Source of the DNA: CAYSPS01 sp964432975 | GTDB taxonomy: Bacteria > Babelota > Babeliae > Babelales > UBA12409 | NCBI GenBank assembly: GCA_964432975.1 | Contig: CAYSPS010000001.1 | Coordinates: 9,554-73,553, forward strand | Length of the DNA: 64,000 nt | Reading direction: 5' to 3' | In this document: positions 17,116-27,437 of the stretch, piece by piece | Layout of the letters: the number at the start of each line of letters is the position of its first letter | Numbering within the stretch: position 1 is the stretch's first letter | Translations under genes and position numbers: made by a program | Notes under the pieces: generated by a model | Database searches by the model: none | Told to the model about the DNA's origin: nothing | Seen by the model: only the letters and a program-made list of their open reading frames with translations

Positions 17116-17154
17116 ACGATATTCAATTACGTAAAATTAAATTTATACCATTCG

Positions 17155-17183
17155 TTGACATAAGCATAACACAATCATAAATC
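17155..17183 (+). promoter_or_regulatory. candidate promoter of the KimA-like permease gene
   Basis: TTGACA (17155-17160) with a 17-base spacer and TAAATC (17178-17183). A second possible start is the extended -10 TGCTAAAAT ending at 17233. Confidence 0.4.
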
Positions 17184-17285
17184 GATACCATTGGCAAAAG
17201 AACTTCGTCAAAACGGCTTGGATATGCTAAAATATGTGCAGGAGTAGTATTTTTAAACCAAACACATATTTAAGGAAAAAGTTTT

Positions 17286-19165
17286 ATGCAATGGCTCAAA
17301 CGCCTTTTGATCGGTCAGCCGCTTAAAAGCGCTTTGCTCAAGCATGAAAAATACAATCTTTTTTGGGGGCTCTCAATATTATCATGCGATGCGATTTCTT
17401 CAATTGCCTATGGCCCAGAAGCGATTTTGCGCGTTTTAGTACCTGCGCTCGGGTTGCTTGCCTTTGATTATTTACTCATCATTGGTGGCGCAATTATCGT
17501 GTTGCTTGCAATCCTGATAACATCTTACCGACAAACCATCGAAAAATATCCAGGTGGCGGCGGCGCGTATGNNNNNNNNNNNNNTCAGATCATCTGGGGA
17601 CATACGCTGGTGTTATCGCGGGCGTTTCGCTTTTAATCGATTATATTCTCACTGTTGCGGTAAGCGTATCTTCTGGCGTTTTGGCGATCACATCAGCATT
17701 TCCAACTATTATCATAAGCAAAACTACGCTCTGTTTAATTATTCTCTTAGTCCTATACATTGGTAATTTACGTGGTATACGTGAGTCATCACGACTTTTC
17801 GGCATCTTTGCCTATGTTTTTATGTTCGCAATCGCAAGCATGATCATTGTCGGACTCATCAAAATATATTATTTCGGCTATCAACCACCAGCAATTACGT
17901 CGCCATGCCTTCAAGCATGCCAGCCCCTTGGATTATTTGTCATTCTGAAAGCTTTTTCCTCTGGATGCACTGCGCTCACCGGTATTGAGACGGTAAGTAA
18001 CGCCGTCCCCAATTTTCAAGAACCCAATATAGCCAACGCCAAGCGAACCTTGCTTCTTCTTGGCATAATTGTAGCATTACTTTTGGGCGGCGTTATAATA
18101 CTTACTCATTTATATCCAGTTATACCATCGACTTCGGAAAGTGTTTCGGTCCTTGCGCAAATTAATCTGCTTATTTTTGATCGCGGCTTTGTGTATTATT
18201 TCATCCAATGCGCAACCATGATTATTTTGGCAATGGCAGCCAATTCCGCATATGCTGGGTTTCCAATGCTCTTATCAGTCATGGGCAAAGATGGTTTTGT
18301 ACCGCGCCAATTTTCAAAGCGTGGAGAACGACTTAATTACTCAAATGGCATCACATTTCTAACGATTGCCGCGGCATTGCTCATTGTGAGCTTCAAAGCA
18401 AATGTTGCTAATCTTTTAGGACTTTACGCAATTGGTGTATTCACATCTTTTACGCTTTCGCAACTGGGAATATTCATGTATTGGTTGCGGTCACACGAGC
18501 CAAACTGGAAACGTAAAGCGTTTATTAATGGGCTCGGCGCTTTGATTACCATGCTCACCGTTTTGATTATTATTCAGACCAAATTTTTCCAAGGCGTTTG
18601 GATTGTAATGATTGCAATGCCAATCACTATAGCAATACTCATCAAAATCAAGCGCCATTACAGCGCAGTTTATGGGCAACTTAAACTCTCATTTGATGAA
18701 ATCAAGAGCGTACAAGTTACGTTTAAACAACCAATTATTAAACACATCATCGTACCTATCGTAAGCGTAAACAAAGCAAGCATCATCGCACTGCGCTATG
18801 CACAATCTATTTCGAAAAATGTCGTTGCGTTTCACGTCGTTATGGAAGATGAAAATGCAATTAAAATTAAGGAACAATGGCGCCTACTAAAAACCGACAT
18901 TCCATTGATTGTTAAATATTCACCATATCGAAAAATTGTTGAACCACTCATTGAATTTATAAAAAGTTATCAAGAACACTCATGCCAGCCCGGTGATATG
19001 ATAACGATTATTTTGACCCAATTTTCTGTCAGCACGTGGTGGCACATTTTTTTGCACAATCAAACAGGCATATGGATTATGCGTGGCCTGCTTAAGCAAA
19101 AACAGATCGCCCTCACGACTATTCCATTTCAATTACTACGAGACAATCAGGTGATTATTGACTAA
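17286..19165 (+). CDS. APC-superfamily permease, KimA/YdaO-like, interrupted by an assembly gap
   Basis: The 5' part to 17571 reads through YNLFWGLSILSCDAISSIAYGPEAIL and ends in the signature YPGGGGAY. The 3' part continues DHLGTYAGVIAGVSLLIDYILTVAVS and about ten further membrane segments, then a cytosolic C-terminal domain (about 18720-19160) resembling a universal-stress-like alpha/beta fold. Both parts fit the KimA-type potassium importers, whose cytosolic part binds c-di-AMP in Firmicutes; amino-acid transport is the alternative. The two parts are in different frames only because the 13-N gap has the wrong length: 2 more than a multiple of 3 is needed. About 625 residues in total. It is one gene, not a frameshift. 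Confidence 0.75.
17572..17584. other. assembly gap (13 N)
   Basis: Interrupts the permease gene right after YPGGGGAY. The frame requires a different true length, for example 11 or 14. Confidence 0.95.
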
Positions 19166-19179
19166 CATGAAACTCTCTC

Positions 19180-19350
19180 CTAACACGGCGCAAAACCTTT
19201 TGAAAAATTACTAAGAGCTGCCATTGGTGGATATCATCGGATAGTAGCCCTTAGCAGGCAAATGGAACGACTATGAAGCGCTGCGAAAAACATCTGAAAA
19301 TTGTCACGCCGACGTTGTTCAACTGCTTTTTGAGCGTCAGCGTCTTTGAC
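19180..19350 (+). pseudogene. decayed ankyrin-repeat gene
   Basis: Two ankyrin-like fragments occur in different frames. One is HGAKPFEKLLRAAIGGYHRIVAL from about 19184 and the other is SENCHADVVQLLFERQ from about 19294. They are separated by stops and followed by noncoding sequence to 19506, with a further weak echo (YHRGRGDLV) near 19455. The pattern is that of a dead member of the ankyrin family seen intact at 31155 and 31888. Confidence 0.6.
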
Positions 19351-19506
19351 GTCATTCTCAGGTTTACATCAAAAAAGCAATATAAACTGAGTTTGCATGA
19401 TTTGGAAAAGCTAAAGAAATCAAAAAATATTGCATTAGCATGAGCGCGTGACTATCATCGCGGTCGCGGAGATCTTGTTGTATCAATTCGCAAATAACCC
19501 TCATAT

Positions 19507-20403
19507 TTACCGTCTGTGGTGTACTTTATCATAAACTGCACGAAGTTGATGAACATCAACGTGTGTATAAATCTGTGTTGTAGTAACTTGCTCATGCCCA
19601 AGCAAAACTTGCACCGAACGCAAATCTGCTCCATTGTGCAATAAATGTGTGGCCATCGTGTGTCGCAACATATGCGGCGTCACACGGCAACCGATTACTG
19701 TTCCCCATCGATGAAGCAAGCGCCACACCGTCTGACGTGAAATCGCTCGTACAACCTTTTTACAACGAACCCCAAAAACAAAATCACTGTATGCAACGCG
19801 CTCATCAAGCGCGCGTATCTCGTTTAAATACGAGCGTAATAAATTTGTTAACCCAGCACCCAACGGCACCAAGCGTTCTTTTGAACCTTTACCATGAATA
19901 CGCAACAACTGTTCGTCTAAATGCACGTCAGAAACGCGCAGTTGACACAATTCACTCACGCGCATGCCGGTCGCATACAACAAATAAAACATAACCCGAT
20001 TACGCATGTCTTGTGCCCGAGAAGCGGTTTTTATGTGTTCAATAAGCCGTTGTATGCGTTCGTGTGAAAGCACCTTGGGAATCGTTGTACGCTGTTTGGG
20101 CACAATAACTGAGACTGCAGGAGGCACGCCATACCCACGATCAGTCAAAAAACGAAAGAATGCGCGCAAGCATGCAAGTTTACGGGCAATCGAACGCGCA
20201 GAAAGCGGGTACTGTTTTTTTAAAAATAACACAAACCTCCCACTGCTTGCGCCTACAACTGATGGCAAATCAATACCTTCCTGTGCACAAAAATTCCTAA
20301 ACTGTTGTATGTCAGCTTGATATGCAAGCACGGTATTGTGCGATGAACGTTTTTGTGTTGTTAAATACCCAATAAATTGCCCAATCGCTTCATCTAACTG
20401 CAC
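19507..20403 (-). CDS. xerD: tyrosine recombinase XerC/XerD
   Basis: A 298-residue site-specific tyrosine recombinase, the size of XerC/XerD, which resolve chromosome dimers at dif with FtsK. The N-terminal SAM-like domain (SSHNTVLAYQADIQQF) is followed by the catalytic domain with R in ATGMRVSEL, K in GKGSKERLVPLG, H-x-x-R in HMLRHTMATH, H in LLGHEQVTTTQ and the nucleophile Tyr in IYTHVD. There is no integrase-style extension, no att-like repeat and no cargo, so a chromosomal Xer role is preferred. XerC versus XerD cannot be decided by eye. The start is GTG 20403. Confidence 0.85.
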   Translation of the reverse strand: MQLDEAIGQFIGYLTTQKRSSHNTVLAYQADIQQFRNFCAQEGIDLPSVVGASSGRFVLFLKKQYPLSARSIARKLACLRAFFRFLTDRGYGVPPAVSVIVPKQRTTIPKVLSHERIQRLIEHIKTASRAQDMRNRVMFYLLYATGMRVSELCQLRVSDVHLDEQLLRIHGKGSKERLVPLGAGLTNLLRSYLNEIRALDERVAYSDFVFGVRCKKVVRAISRQTVWRLLHRWGTVIGCRVTPHMLRHTMATHLLHNGADLRSVQVLLGHEQVTTTQIYTHVDVHQLRAVYDKVHHRR

Positions 20404-20511
20404 ATATGCCCTTTTTCATTTTGCGCGCCTCCAGCTTAGCATTTTTGAAAAAAATAATTCAAGCACCGTGTAACGGCTACAAAAACAGTCTGTTTTACAA
20501 AATATTGCAAT

Positions 20512-20517
20512 TATAAT
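20512..20517 (+). promoter_or_regulatory. candidate -10 box of the 20570 operon
   Basis: A consensus TATAAT at 20512-20517 in the A+T-rich divergent region between xer and the 20570 gene. The -35 region (CTGTTT or TTTACA) is not well spaced. Confidence 0.35.
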
Positions 20518-20569
20518 TTATTTTGTGAGACTATTATTATAGGGATAAAATTAAAAAGGAGAGCGCATA

Positions 20570-23500
20570 ATGAATGCCCGAGGGTACGCATTTTTAGCCT
20601 TGCAACTTTTGATCGTGCCTATCACGCAAGCAATAATCCCAGATTCACTCAAGACTTTTCTCACCGTCAGTGGGACCATGAACATTGCCACCCTTTTGCA
20701 AAAACAATCAAAACTTGATGACAGTTTTTTAAAGAACTTTGCCCCCCAAGCACAATCAATTTTAAAAATTAATCCTGCTCACATTACGTTCACGCTCGTG
20801 TCTATACAAGAAGTTACCAATGGTATTCAATTACGCGGACGAACAAAGATCGGTTCAGTCAGCGCACTCGTTGAAATACGCGTCATTGAGCGGGATGAAC
20901 AAATCTACGCTGCACTTGGCATTCGCCCGGCTCCATCACAAAACACATTCAAATTAAGCACGCTCACTAATCTGCTTGGCCCAGTGCTACCAAGCCCAAT
21001 CCAAACCTTTGTTAAAAATACGCTTGACTCATATATAACATTTAATGATCCCGCTGTTATCATTTCAAATATTCCAGGATTTTTGACTGAACCCATTGTT
21101 GGTTTTACAGGCATTGGTCCAGGACTTTCTGCAGCGCTTTTTATTCCCGATAACGGCTGCACCATTTGCGACGCAAAAACTACAAGTGGGCTTGATCGCT
21201 TGGGCGGTGTTATCACAATTAAACCGCAAACACAATCACTCAAGGACATACGATTTGTACCCATTGTTAAACCAAAAACCGGCGCAGGTATTTGCTTATC
21301 AAAAGCACTTTTTTCAACCATTTCACCAATTCTTGATGCTATGAACATTGATAGCATCAAAAACATGCTCAATCTTTTAAACTTCTGTTTATTTAGTACT
21401 TCTGGCGTTGTATTTGATGACGACTTCAATATGACATTTTTTGTATCTGGCGTACCCAAAATCGGAAATAAAGAACTTGGCTCACAAGGAATGATCAAAG
21501 TTTGGTCAGACAATGGCTATAAATTCGCCGCCGGTTTGAGTTTGACAAATGATAATATTAATCTTTTTCCACTCGATGCAAAATTTGCACAAGAAATCGT
21601 TGATTTTATCAAAGCGAATGTAACATTTAACCAGCCACTGCTTTCAATCACTAATGCCAAAACAGCCACGATTTTTGATATTGATCCAGTTTGTAACCGT
21701 ATCATTGACCCTGATCCAGCAAAACAACAAGAACAAGAAAATAGTTTAAAACAATGTCGTAATGACAAACGAAACGCACTTTTACATCCATTTGACCCCA
21801 CAAGCGTCCCTCCGCCACCCGATGATGATGAAGAGGCTGGTGCTGTTCCACCAGAAAGTGCACCAACCAACCCTCCCGCACCAGCACCCCAAATGCCTGA
21901 AGAACGCGCTCAAGAAGAAGCCAAAAAACAAGAAGACCTTAAAAAATTAGATGTCATGTTTGATTTTTCGGCTCTCCGACAAATAACTGAAGGTATCGTC
22001 TTTGATGTCGGTTTTGTAGCGCAAAATGAACTTAAAATGTTGCTTGAACGGCTCAACCTTGACCAAGCAATCATGCGCCTAAGTGTGCCACTTAAAAAAC
22101 CATTAACGCGTGATGATATTAAAGTTTCGATTTTACAAACAAATAAAACACCAATCTATATCAAAGATGTTGTGCCAGGTGTTGAAGATCTGGTTAACAC
22201 GTTACCATCAGTATCATTTTTTCATGATCTTCAAACACTTAAATTCACACCAACCACAAGTGAGTTGGACGTAACTGCCACTGGTCAACTATTTCTTATC
22301 ATTCGTGGTATATTTAATTCATCAACGTTTGGCGATATTGATTTTGAGCTTCATCACATGAGCGCCAATGCAAAGAAAAATTTACCACAAAAAAGCGTTG
22401 TTGCCTTACGTATTAAAAAACTACCAAATCCATTGAGCATATTTGGGGACAAAGCCAGTGACCTTGCGGCATTTGCACAAGTTTTTAATATAACTGATGC
22501 GCTTATCACCATTTCTAATTATCAAACACCAGAACAAGCAACATTTTTTGATCAAACAGTTAACGTAGCAAATGGCTTTGCGCTGCATACGGATATTTCG
22601 TTGCTTGACAATGCCCCATCAGCCATCAAAAATATCTTATCAAATGCCAATCTTGGACAATTACATGCAAATATTACCATCACTCCAGACAAAACGTTGC
22701 GTGCTGAAATTTTTCCAGCAGATGAAAAACAAATCTGCCCCGCAAAATTGATCACAAGTACCTTGAACATTGCTGGGCTGGGCGACATGATGAGCAAGAT
22801 CGTCAACCCTAATATATGCATGGCACCCAAACTCTACTTTACGCGCACATTTGATGGACAATCGTCACTGATAATCGTCCCAGCTGATGCGCAGCACATC
22901 GATACATTTGAAATAAAAATTAACGCAGCAACGTCAGCATTTACATTTGGCGTACGTGGTACCGGGAGCATCAACGTGTCGTCTTTTGTGCCAGCACTTG
23001 GCGATGCACTCATACTACAAGCGCCAATGCTCCTCTACACATCAGCAAGCCAAGACACCGTTTTTGATTGGGATCCAACAACAAATACAAGCAATCCCAC
23101 ACGTTCACAGGCTACCCGCGTCAACAAAGGCCTTTCTCTTGAAACTGGTATTGATAAAAATTCACGTATTTTTGATCAATTGCCGGTGCTGAAAAAAATT
23201 GCGTTGCAATCTCTGCCTCAGTGGCGCGTTCGCATTACACTTGGTGATCAAAAAACAGTTTCGTTTATTCGGACCAACAAAGAACCTATCACCTTGTGTG
23301 CAAGCGACCTGGTTCCTGATAATCTCCCAGTTCCAACGGTGTGTATACAACTGCAAGAGCTCCAGTACACAGGACCAAAACAATTAACCGCAACCGGTAC
23401 GGCAACCGTATTTAACACCTCTGGCGATCTGCTCGTACGCATCAATGGCGCCAATAATTTGCTTGCAGTGGATACCAAACAACTCAATATGCGCAACGCA

Positions 23501-26176
23501 AAACCATTCGATGTTATTGCCGATATCGCACATCTCAAAAATACGCGCGTCGTCATCGCTAATAATCAAACCAAAGAAAAACTTTTCAATGACACTCTTG
23601 AAACTACCATTGAACCAGGAGTTAACATCACCGGTGATATTGAGTTCGGATCGCCTTTTAAAGAAGTCCTCACGCTCGTAGGGCTTACTACGCTGCGTGC
23701 AACCGTGTCGATCAGCCCAGAAGGCACCGTCACGGTCAGCGCCGGCAAAGAGGTCGATGAAAAGATTGCTGGCGCTCTGGCACTCAAAAATGCGACCATC
23801 AAGCTCGTTGCACAACAACCAATTACGCTTTCATTTGCGCTTGACGGCACGCTCGCCATTGGATCATCTTCGGTACCAATGACCATCAAAGCATCAATGA
23901 ACACCGGCACATCATCAGTCACCTTTACCGGACAAACAGCTTGTGTAGGTACTTACTGTCCAAAAATAGATAAACCATTCTCGATACCAATTAGCATACA
24001 AGCGCTCTCTGCTTCAAACAAATTCCCGAACGGCCTGCCATTGTCGCTTTCATTCAGCGTTGTTGGCGGTGTACTTTCTGGTTTTGGCGTCAGTGGTGCA
24101 TTCCAAATTGATGATAGTCATGTCATTGTCAATACATTCTTAGATGTCGCCACCCCACAAAAATTCGGCATCTTATTTGAAGCCGACAAATTATGCCTCA
24201 CTTCAATGCTCTCAGCTGTAGGTGCTGCGCTTCCTGATCCAATGAGTAACATACTTCAAACACCATTTATTAAAGACCTTGCATGCGTCAACAATGCAAA
24301 AGTTCAAATTGCAGCGCAAACCACAACCATCAATGCTATGAAATTTAATAAGGGCATTGATCTTTCAGGCAACGGCAAAGTCCCATTGCTCGGTGTCAAC
24401 AGTGATGTGCTGCTCCGCGTAGTTCCGCTCAGCTTCGGATCGATCATAACCTCACCAGACGAGATCGGCGTAACTATCGATGGTCACATGGATCCAATTA
24501 TTGCCCACGTTGCCAATATTACTTTCTTAAAACTGAGTGCCAGCGAAAAAGAGACCGACAAAAAGGGTCCGCATCTGCATGCAGCGTTAACACCGAAAGA
24601 CCAATCGCTCGTGGTAAGCGGCAATTTATCATTGCTTAATGGTGCAATAACAAACGATATTGACCTAAATTTTGATCTACAAAAGCAAATATTTACCGGG
24701 AGCGTTGCACGCAAAATTGGTGATGCACACGCGACCATCAACGTGCTTTTTGATCCACAAGACATTTTAAAAAGCTTTATCAATATCACAGCAGACAATC
24801 TCTCATTTGCCAATTTTGTTTCTATTACCAGTCAAACAACTGGTGTCAATATAAATGTGCCAAGTCTACCGTTGCTGACACCGACATTAAACAACCTCAA
24901 CATTATCCTCAGCCCACAACAAAGTAGTTTCACTGCCAAAGCAGATTTTGCTGGGCAAACCATCGCGATCACCGGAAGTTTAACCAAAGATGGCGTACTT
25001 TTGACTGGCATATTAGCGCCGCTCAATCTTGCCGATATCATAACGATTACCGATGCCACCAGTAAAAATCAGGGCCCACATATGAGTCTAGCCCTTACAA
25101 AAAATCCTGGCATCACGCTTGATGGTGCCATAAATTTGGCAAAAATTATTTCAGGAAATGGCACACTCATTTTTGGACCAGGACGTCTTGATGGTACTGT
25201 CACTGGTTCGCTTGCTGATGTAACTATATCTACAAATATTTCTGGTAATATGGGCACACAACTTGACCCTCAAACGCTGGCTCTATCTATTGCAATAAAA
25301 GATGATCTGAGCGCACAAATCGCGCAGGCACTCAAAGTGGCTATTAAACCTATCCAAGATACGGCTCAAGCAGTTTATGGCTCAAGCGTCGGCGTTGTCA
25401 AAGAAATTGATGGCATTTGCCATCAAATACCCGTAATTGCCAGTATTGCATGTTGGCCGATTGATCGCGCCAATGGCATGATCAAAGATATCACCGATAA
25501 GCTTAATAAGCTTAAAAATATTTTTGACCCAACAAACTTCGGCATTGAGTCAATTATTCTCAGTGGAAAATTAAGTGATCTAACAAGCGGCACATTACCA
25601 AGCGCAACAGTCAAATTGAGCATCGCCGGTTCATCACAATCGATTACCATCAACAACATAAGATTAGGCAATATTACATCGCAGGTTACCGATGCAATCA
25701 AAACTCAAATACTTAATCCAGAAAAACTTCTTGACGATATCATCAATATAGGCGATAAACTTAAAAATTTAATTACAGACGCCAAAGATCTGCTCGCGCA
25801 AGCACTCAAAACAATGCTTAACAACATAGTCGGCGCTGTTGGAGAATTGGGCAAACAAGCATTTAATGCAGCACAAGATGCTGCCAAGGAAGTTGGCAAG
25901 CTGGGTGAACAAACAACCCAAGAAGCGGCAAAAGCGGCGAATGAAGCCGCACGAGCAGCTGCACAGGCTGCATCACAAGCAGCGCAAGCAGCCAACGAAG
26001 CCGCAAGAGCAGCTGCATCAACCGCACAAGCAGCTGCACAGGCTGCATCACAAGCAGCGCAAGCTGCTGCGCAGGCGGTTGCAGCGGCAGCACAAGCGGC
26101 AGCGCAGGCCGTTGCTCATGCAGCAAAAGCAGCCGCCGATGCTTTAGCAAAAGCAGCGCGTNNNNNNNNNNGCTGA
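20570..26176 (+). CDS. giant secreted protein with an alanine-rich C-terminal helix (3' end in a gap)
   Basis: About 1865 residues. There is a signal peptide (MNARGYAFLALQLLIVP..., cleaved near TQA), then a very long region with beta-strand-like periodicity. A Pro/Glu linker lies near residues 410-460, and the C-terminus from about residue 1750 is an almost pure Ala/Gln/Glu/Lys helix built of AAQAASQAAQ-type units. Only a handful of Cys-containing motifs occur, and no enzymatic motif was recognised. The beta-rich part is superficially like AsmA/TamB or surface adhesins, but I cannot assign it. GGAGAG precedes the ATG. A 10-N gap at 26162 hides the true stop; all three frames reach a stop within 20 bases. 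It is first in an operon with 26196 and 27438. Confidence 0.75.
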   Translation: MNARGYAFLALQLLIVPITQAIIPDSLKTFLTVSGTMNIATLLQKQSKLDDSFLKNFAPQAQSILKINPAHITFTLVSIQEVTNGIQLRGRTKIGSVSALVEIRVIERDEQIYAALGIRPAPSQNTFKLSTLTNLLGPVLPSPIQTFVKNTLDSYITFNDPAVIISNIPGFLTEPIVGFTGIGPGLSAALFIPDNGCTICDAKTTSGLDRLGGVITIKPQTQSLKDIRFVPIVKPKTGAGICLSKALFSTISPILDAMNIDSIKNMLNLLNFCLFSTSGVVFDDDFNMTFFVSGVPKIGNKELGSQGMIKVWSDNGYKFAAGLSLTNDNINLFPLDAKFAQEIVDFIKANVTFNQPLLSITNAKTATIFDIDPVCNRIIDPDPAKQQEQENSLKQCRNDKRNALLHPFDPTSVPPPPDDDEEAGAVPPESAPTNPPAPAPQMPEERAQEEAKKQEDLKKLDVMFDFSALRQITEGIVFDVGFVAQNELKMLLERLNLDQAIMRLSVPLKKPLTRDDIKVSILQTNKTPIYIKDVVPGVEDLVNTLPSVSFFHDLQTLKFTPTTSELDVTATGQLFLIIRGIFNSSTFGDIDFELHHMSANAKKNLPQKSVVALRIKKLPNPLSIFGDKASDLAAFAQVFNITDALITISNYQTPEQATFFDQTVNVANGFALHTDISLLDNAPSAIKNILSNANLGQLHANITITPDKTLRAEIFPADEKQICPAKLITSTLNIAGLGDMMSKIVNPNICMAPKLYFTRTFDGQSSLIIVPADAQHIDTFEIKINAATSAFTFGVRGTGSINVSSFVPALGDALILQAPMLLYTSASQDTVFDWDPTTNTSNPTRSQATRVNKGLSLETGIDKNSRIFDQLPVLKKIALQSLPQWRVRITLGDQKTVSFIRTNKEPITLCASDLVPDNLPVPTVCIQLQELQYTGPKQLTATGTATVFNTSGDLLVRINGANNLLAVDTKQLNMRNAKPFDVIADIAHLKNTRVVIANNQTKEKLFNDTLETTIEPGVNITGDIEFGSPFKEVLTLVGLTTLRATVSISPEGTVTVSAGKEVDEKIAGALALKNATIKLVAQQPITLSFALDGTLAIGSSSVPMTIKASMNTGTSSVTFTGQTACVGTYCPKIDKPFSIPISIQALSASNKFPNGLPLSLSFSVVGGVLSGFGVSGAFQIDDSHVIVNTFLDVATPQKFGILFEADKLCLTSMLSAVGAALPDPMSNILQTPFIKDLACVNNAKVQIAAQTTTINAMKFNKGIDLSGNGKVPLLGVNSDVLLRVVPLSFGSIITSPDEIGVTIDGHMDPIIAHVANITFLKLSASEKETDKKGPHLHAALTPKDQSLVVSGNLSLLNGAITNDIDLNFDLQKQIFTGSVARKIGDAHATINVLFDPQDILKSFINITADNLSFANFVSITSQTTGVNINVPSLPLLTPTLNNLNIILSPQQSSFTAKADFAGQTIAITGSLTKDGVLLTGILAPLNLADIITITDATSKNQGPHMSLALTKNPGITLDGAINLAKIISGNGTLIFGPGRLDGTVTGSLADVTISTNISGNMGTQLDPQTLALSIAIKDDLSAQIAQALKVAIKPIQDTAQAVYGSSVGVVKEIDGICHQIPVIASIACWPIDRANGMIKDITDKLNKLKNIFDPTNFGIESIILSGKLSDLTSGTLPSATVKLSIAGSSQSITINNIRLGNITSQVTDAIKTQILNPEKLLDDIINIGDKLKNLITDAKDLLAQALKTMLNNIVGAVGELGKQAFNAAQDAAKEVGKLGEQTTQEAAKAANEAARAAAQAASQAAQAANEAARAAASTAQAAAQAASQAAQAAAQAVAAAAQAAAQAVAHAAKAAADALAKAARXXXX
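25955..26064 (+). repeat. 35-bp direct repeat in the Ala-rich coding region
   Basis: The same 35-base block, beginning GCAGCTGCACAGGCTGCATC, occurs at 25955-25989 and 26030-26064 (75-base period) inside the alanine-rich 3' end of the giant gene. The repeat array probably caused the nearby assembly gap, so the true length of the helix is uncertain. Confidence 0.8.
26162..26171. other. assembly gap (10 N)
   Basis: Sits at the end of the Ala-rich repeat region. The 3' end of the giant gene is therefore unresolved. Confidence 0.95.
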
Positions 26177-26195
26177 AGAGTTAAAGGGAAAAACG

Positions 26196-27428
26196 ATGAT
26201 CAAAAAAATAATTTTCTTGTTCATGCTAAGCACCTATAGTTTACATGCAGATGAAACTGTAACGCCAACACAAGCGGCAGCATTTATACCCGAAAGAACA
26301 TCATTTGATGTTCCCAGCTGTGGCAACTACACAGAGCGTTTAGCAAATTTCATATCAGACATTCGCTATATTCGTGTCCTTAACAACTTTGTGGGCGGCT
26401 TACAAGAAATGATCAATGCGTTTGCAGATCGCATTAATCTCTTACAAACACAATTAGAAACAACACAAGCACGTATTAAAATAATCCAAAACACAATTAA
26501 TGATCGCATCAACACAATCAATGACATCACAAAAGATATTCAAAGAATGCGTGAAGCTGCATCATTTTTTTATGTAAAATCATTTTTATGTACCGCGCAA
26601 GCAGCAGCAACTGGTCTGATTTTACTCAATCGTATGATCACCAGCTGCCCCGCCAATGCGCAAGCAAGCACGCGTTGTACGGTTAAGCAATATAACCAAT
26701 TGCAAGCGCTGCTTGATCAAAGTAATGCCTGCAGCATCTGTGCAAAAATTCCGACTGGTGCGCAAGAAGCAGCCGCTCATGAAGCATGCGATTGCCAATG
26801 TACTGGCAAAGGCATGACTCCAACGCAATGTCTTAACAGTTTAAGCAGTACGTGCAAAGTCACGTGTTGCCATGCACAAGATCTAAGCAATTATGATCTT
26901 ATGTTCGCACGCTTCTTGGCAGACAATACAGATACAAACACAACAAATGTGCCTTACAGCTTTCTCAAGGCACAAATCGATAAATTTACCCAAGCAAGTA
27001 GTATCGATATAATCAAAAAAGTGCTTGCTGGAATCGACCGCAGCACATTCGACGCCGATCGTATTGCACAACACATGGCAACGTCCAAAAAAATTCAAAA
27101 AGAAGTCGAGTCACTTCAGACCGAGCTTCAGCACATGCTCACTCTCATTATGGTTCAGCCGGGCGAAACCCCTTCACCACTCTACTTGCCAGAAAAAATC
27201 CAAGCAACGAAAGCAAAAATAAATTTTGTAAAAGCAATTATTGATCAAGTTATGGTTATTATACAAAAAACAAAAGATGCGATTACTGCAATACCAAATA
27301 ATGATCCAATGTACAAAGAATGCCCACAAAATGTGCAAAACCAAATTAATATGTCGGCTGATACAGCAAAAGCATACACGGCACTTGACCAAGTACGTAC
27401 CGCAATAACTCAAAAATATGGGGGCTAA
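26196..27428 (+). CDS. secreted Cys-rich coiled-coil protein
   Basis: A 410-residue protein with a signal peptide (MIKKIIFLFMLSTYS, cleaved near LHA). There are long helical or coiled-coil segments (about residues 60-125 and 280-400) and a central Cys-rich block (residues about 150-230) with CPANAQASTRC, CSICAK, CDCQCTGKG and TCKVTCC. These Cys probably form disulfides outside the cytosol. AAAGGGA precedes the ATG. It lies between the giant secreted gene and the 27438 gene, with gaps of about 20 and 9 bases, so the three products may work together as a surface or export complex. No known family recognised. Confidence 0.75.
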   Translation: MIKKIIFLFMLSTYSLHADETVTPTQAAAFIPERTSFDVPSCGNYTERLANFISDIRYIRVLNNFVGGLQEMINAFADRINLLQTQLETTQARIKIIQNTINDRINTINDITKDIQRMREAASFFYVKSFLCTAQAAATGLILLNRMITSCPANAQASTRCTVKQYNQLQALLDQSNACSICAKIPTGAQEAAAHEACDCQCTGKGMTPTQCLNSLSSTCKVTCCHAQDLSNYDLMFARFLADNTDTNTTNVPYSFLKAQIDKFTQASSIDIIKKVLAGIDRSTFDADRIAQHMATSKKIQKEVESLQTELQHMLTLIMVQPGETPSPLYLPEKIQATKAKINFVKAIIDQVMVIIQKTKDAITAIPNNDPMYKECPQNVQNQINMSADTAKAYTALDQVRTAITQKYGG

Positions 27429-27437
27429 GGAGATAGA

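Noticed and set aside
17286..19165. True frameshift in the permease gene
   Set aside because: The frame change coincides exactly with an N run, and both sides match the same family.
19507..20403. Integrase of a mobile element
   Set aside because: Length and N-terminal domain are those of chromosomal Xer; no att repeats, tRNA target or cargo genes.
25705..26150. Open frames on both strands over the Ala-rich tail
   Set aside because: Low-complexity shadow frames of the GCN-rich repeat.
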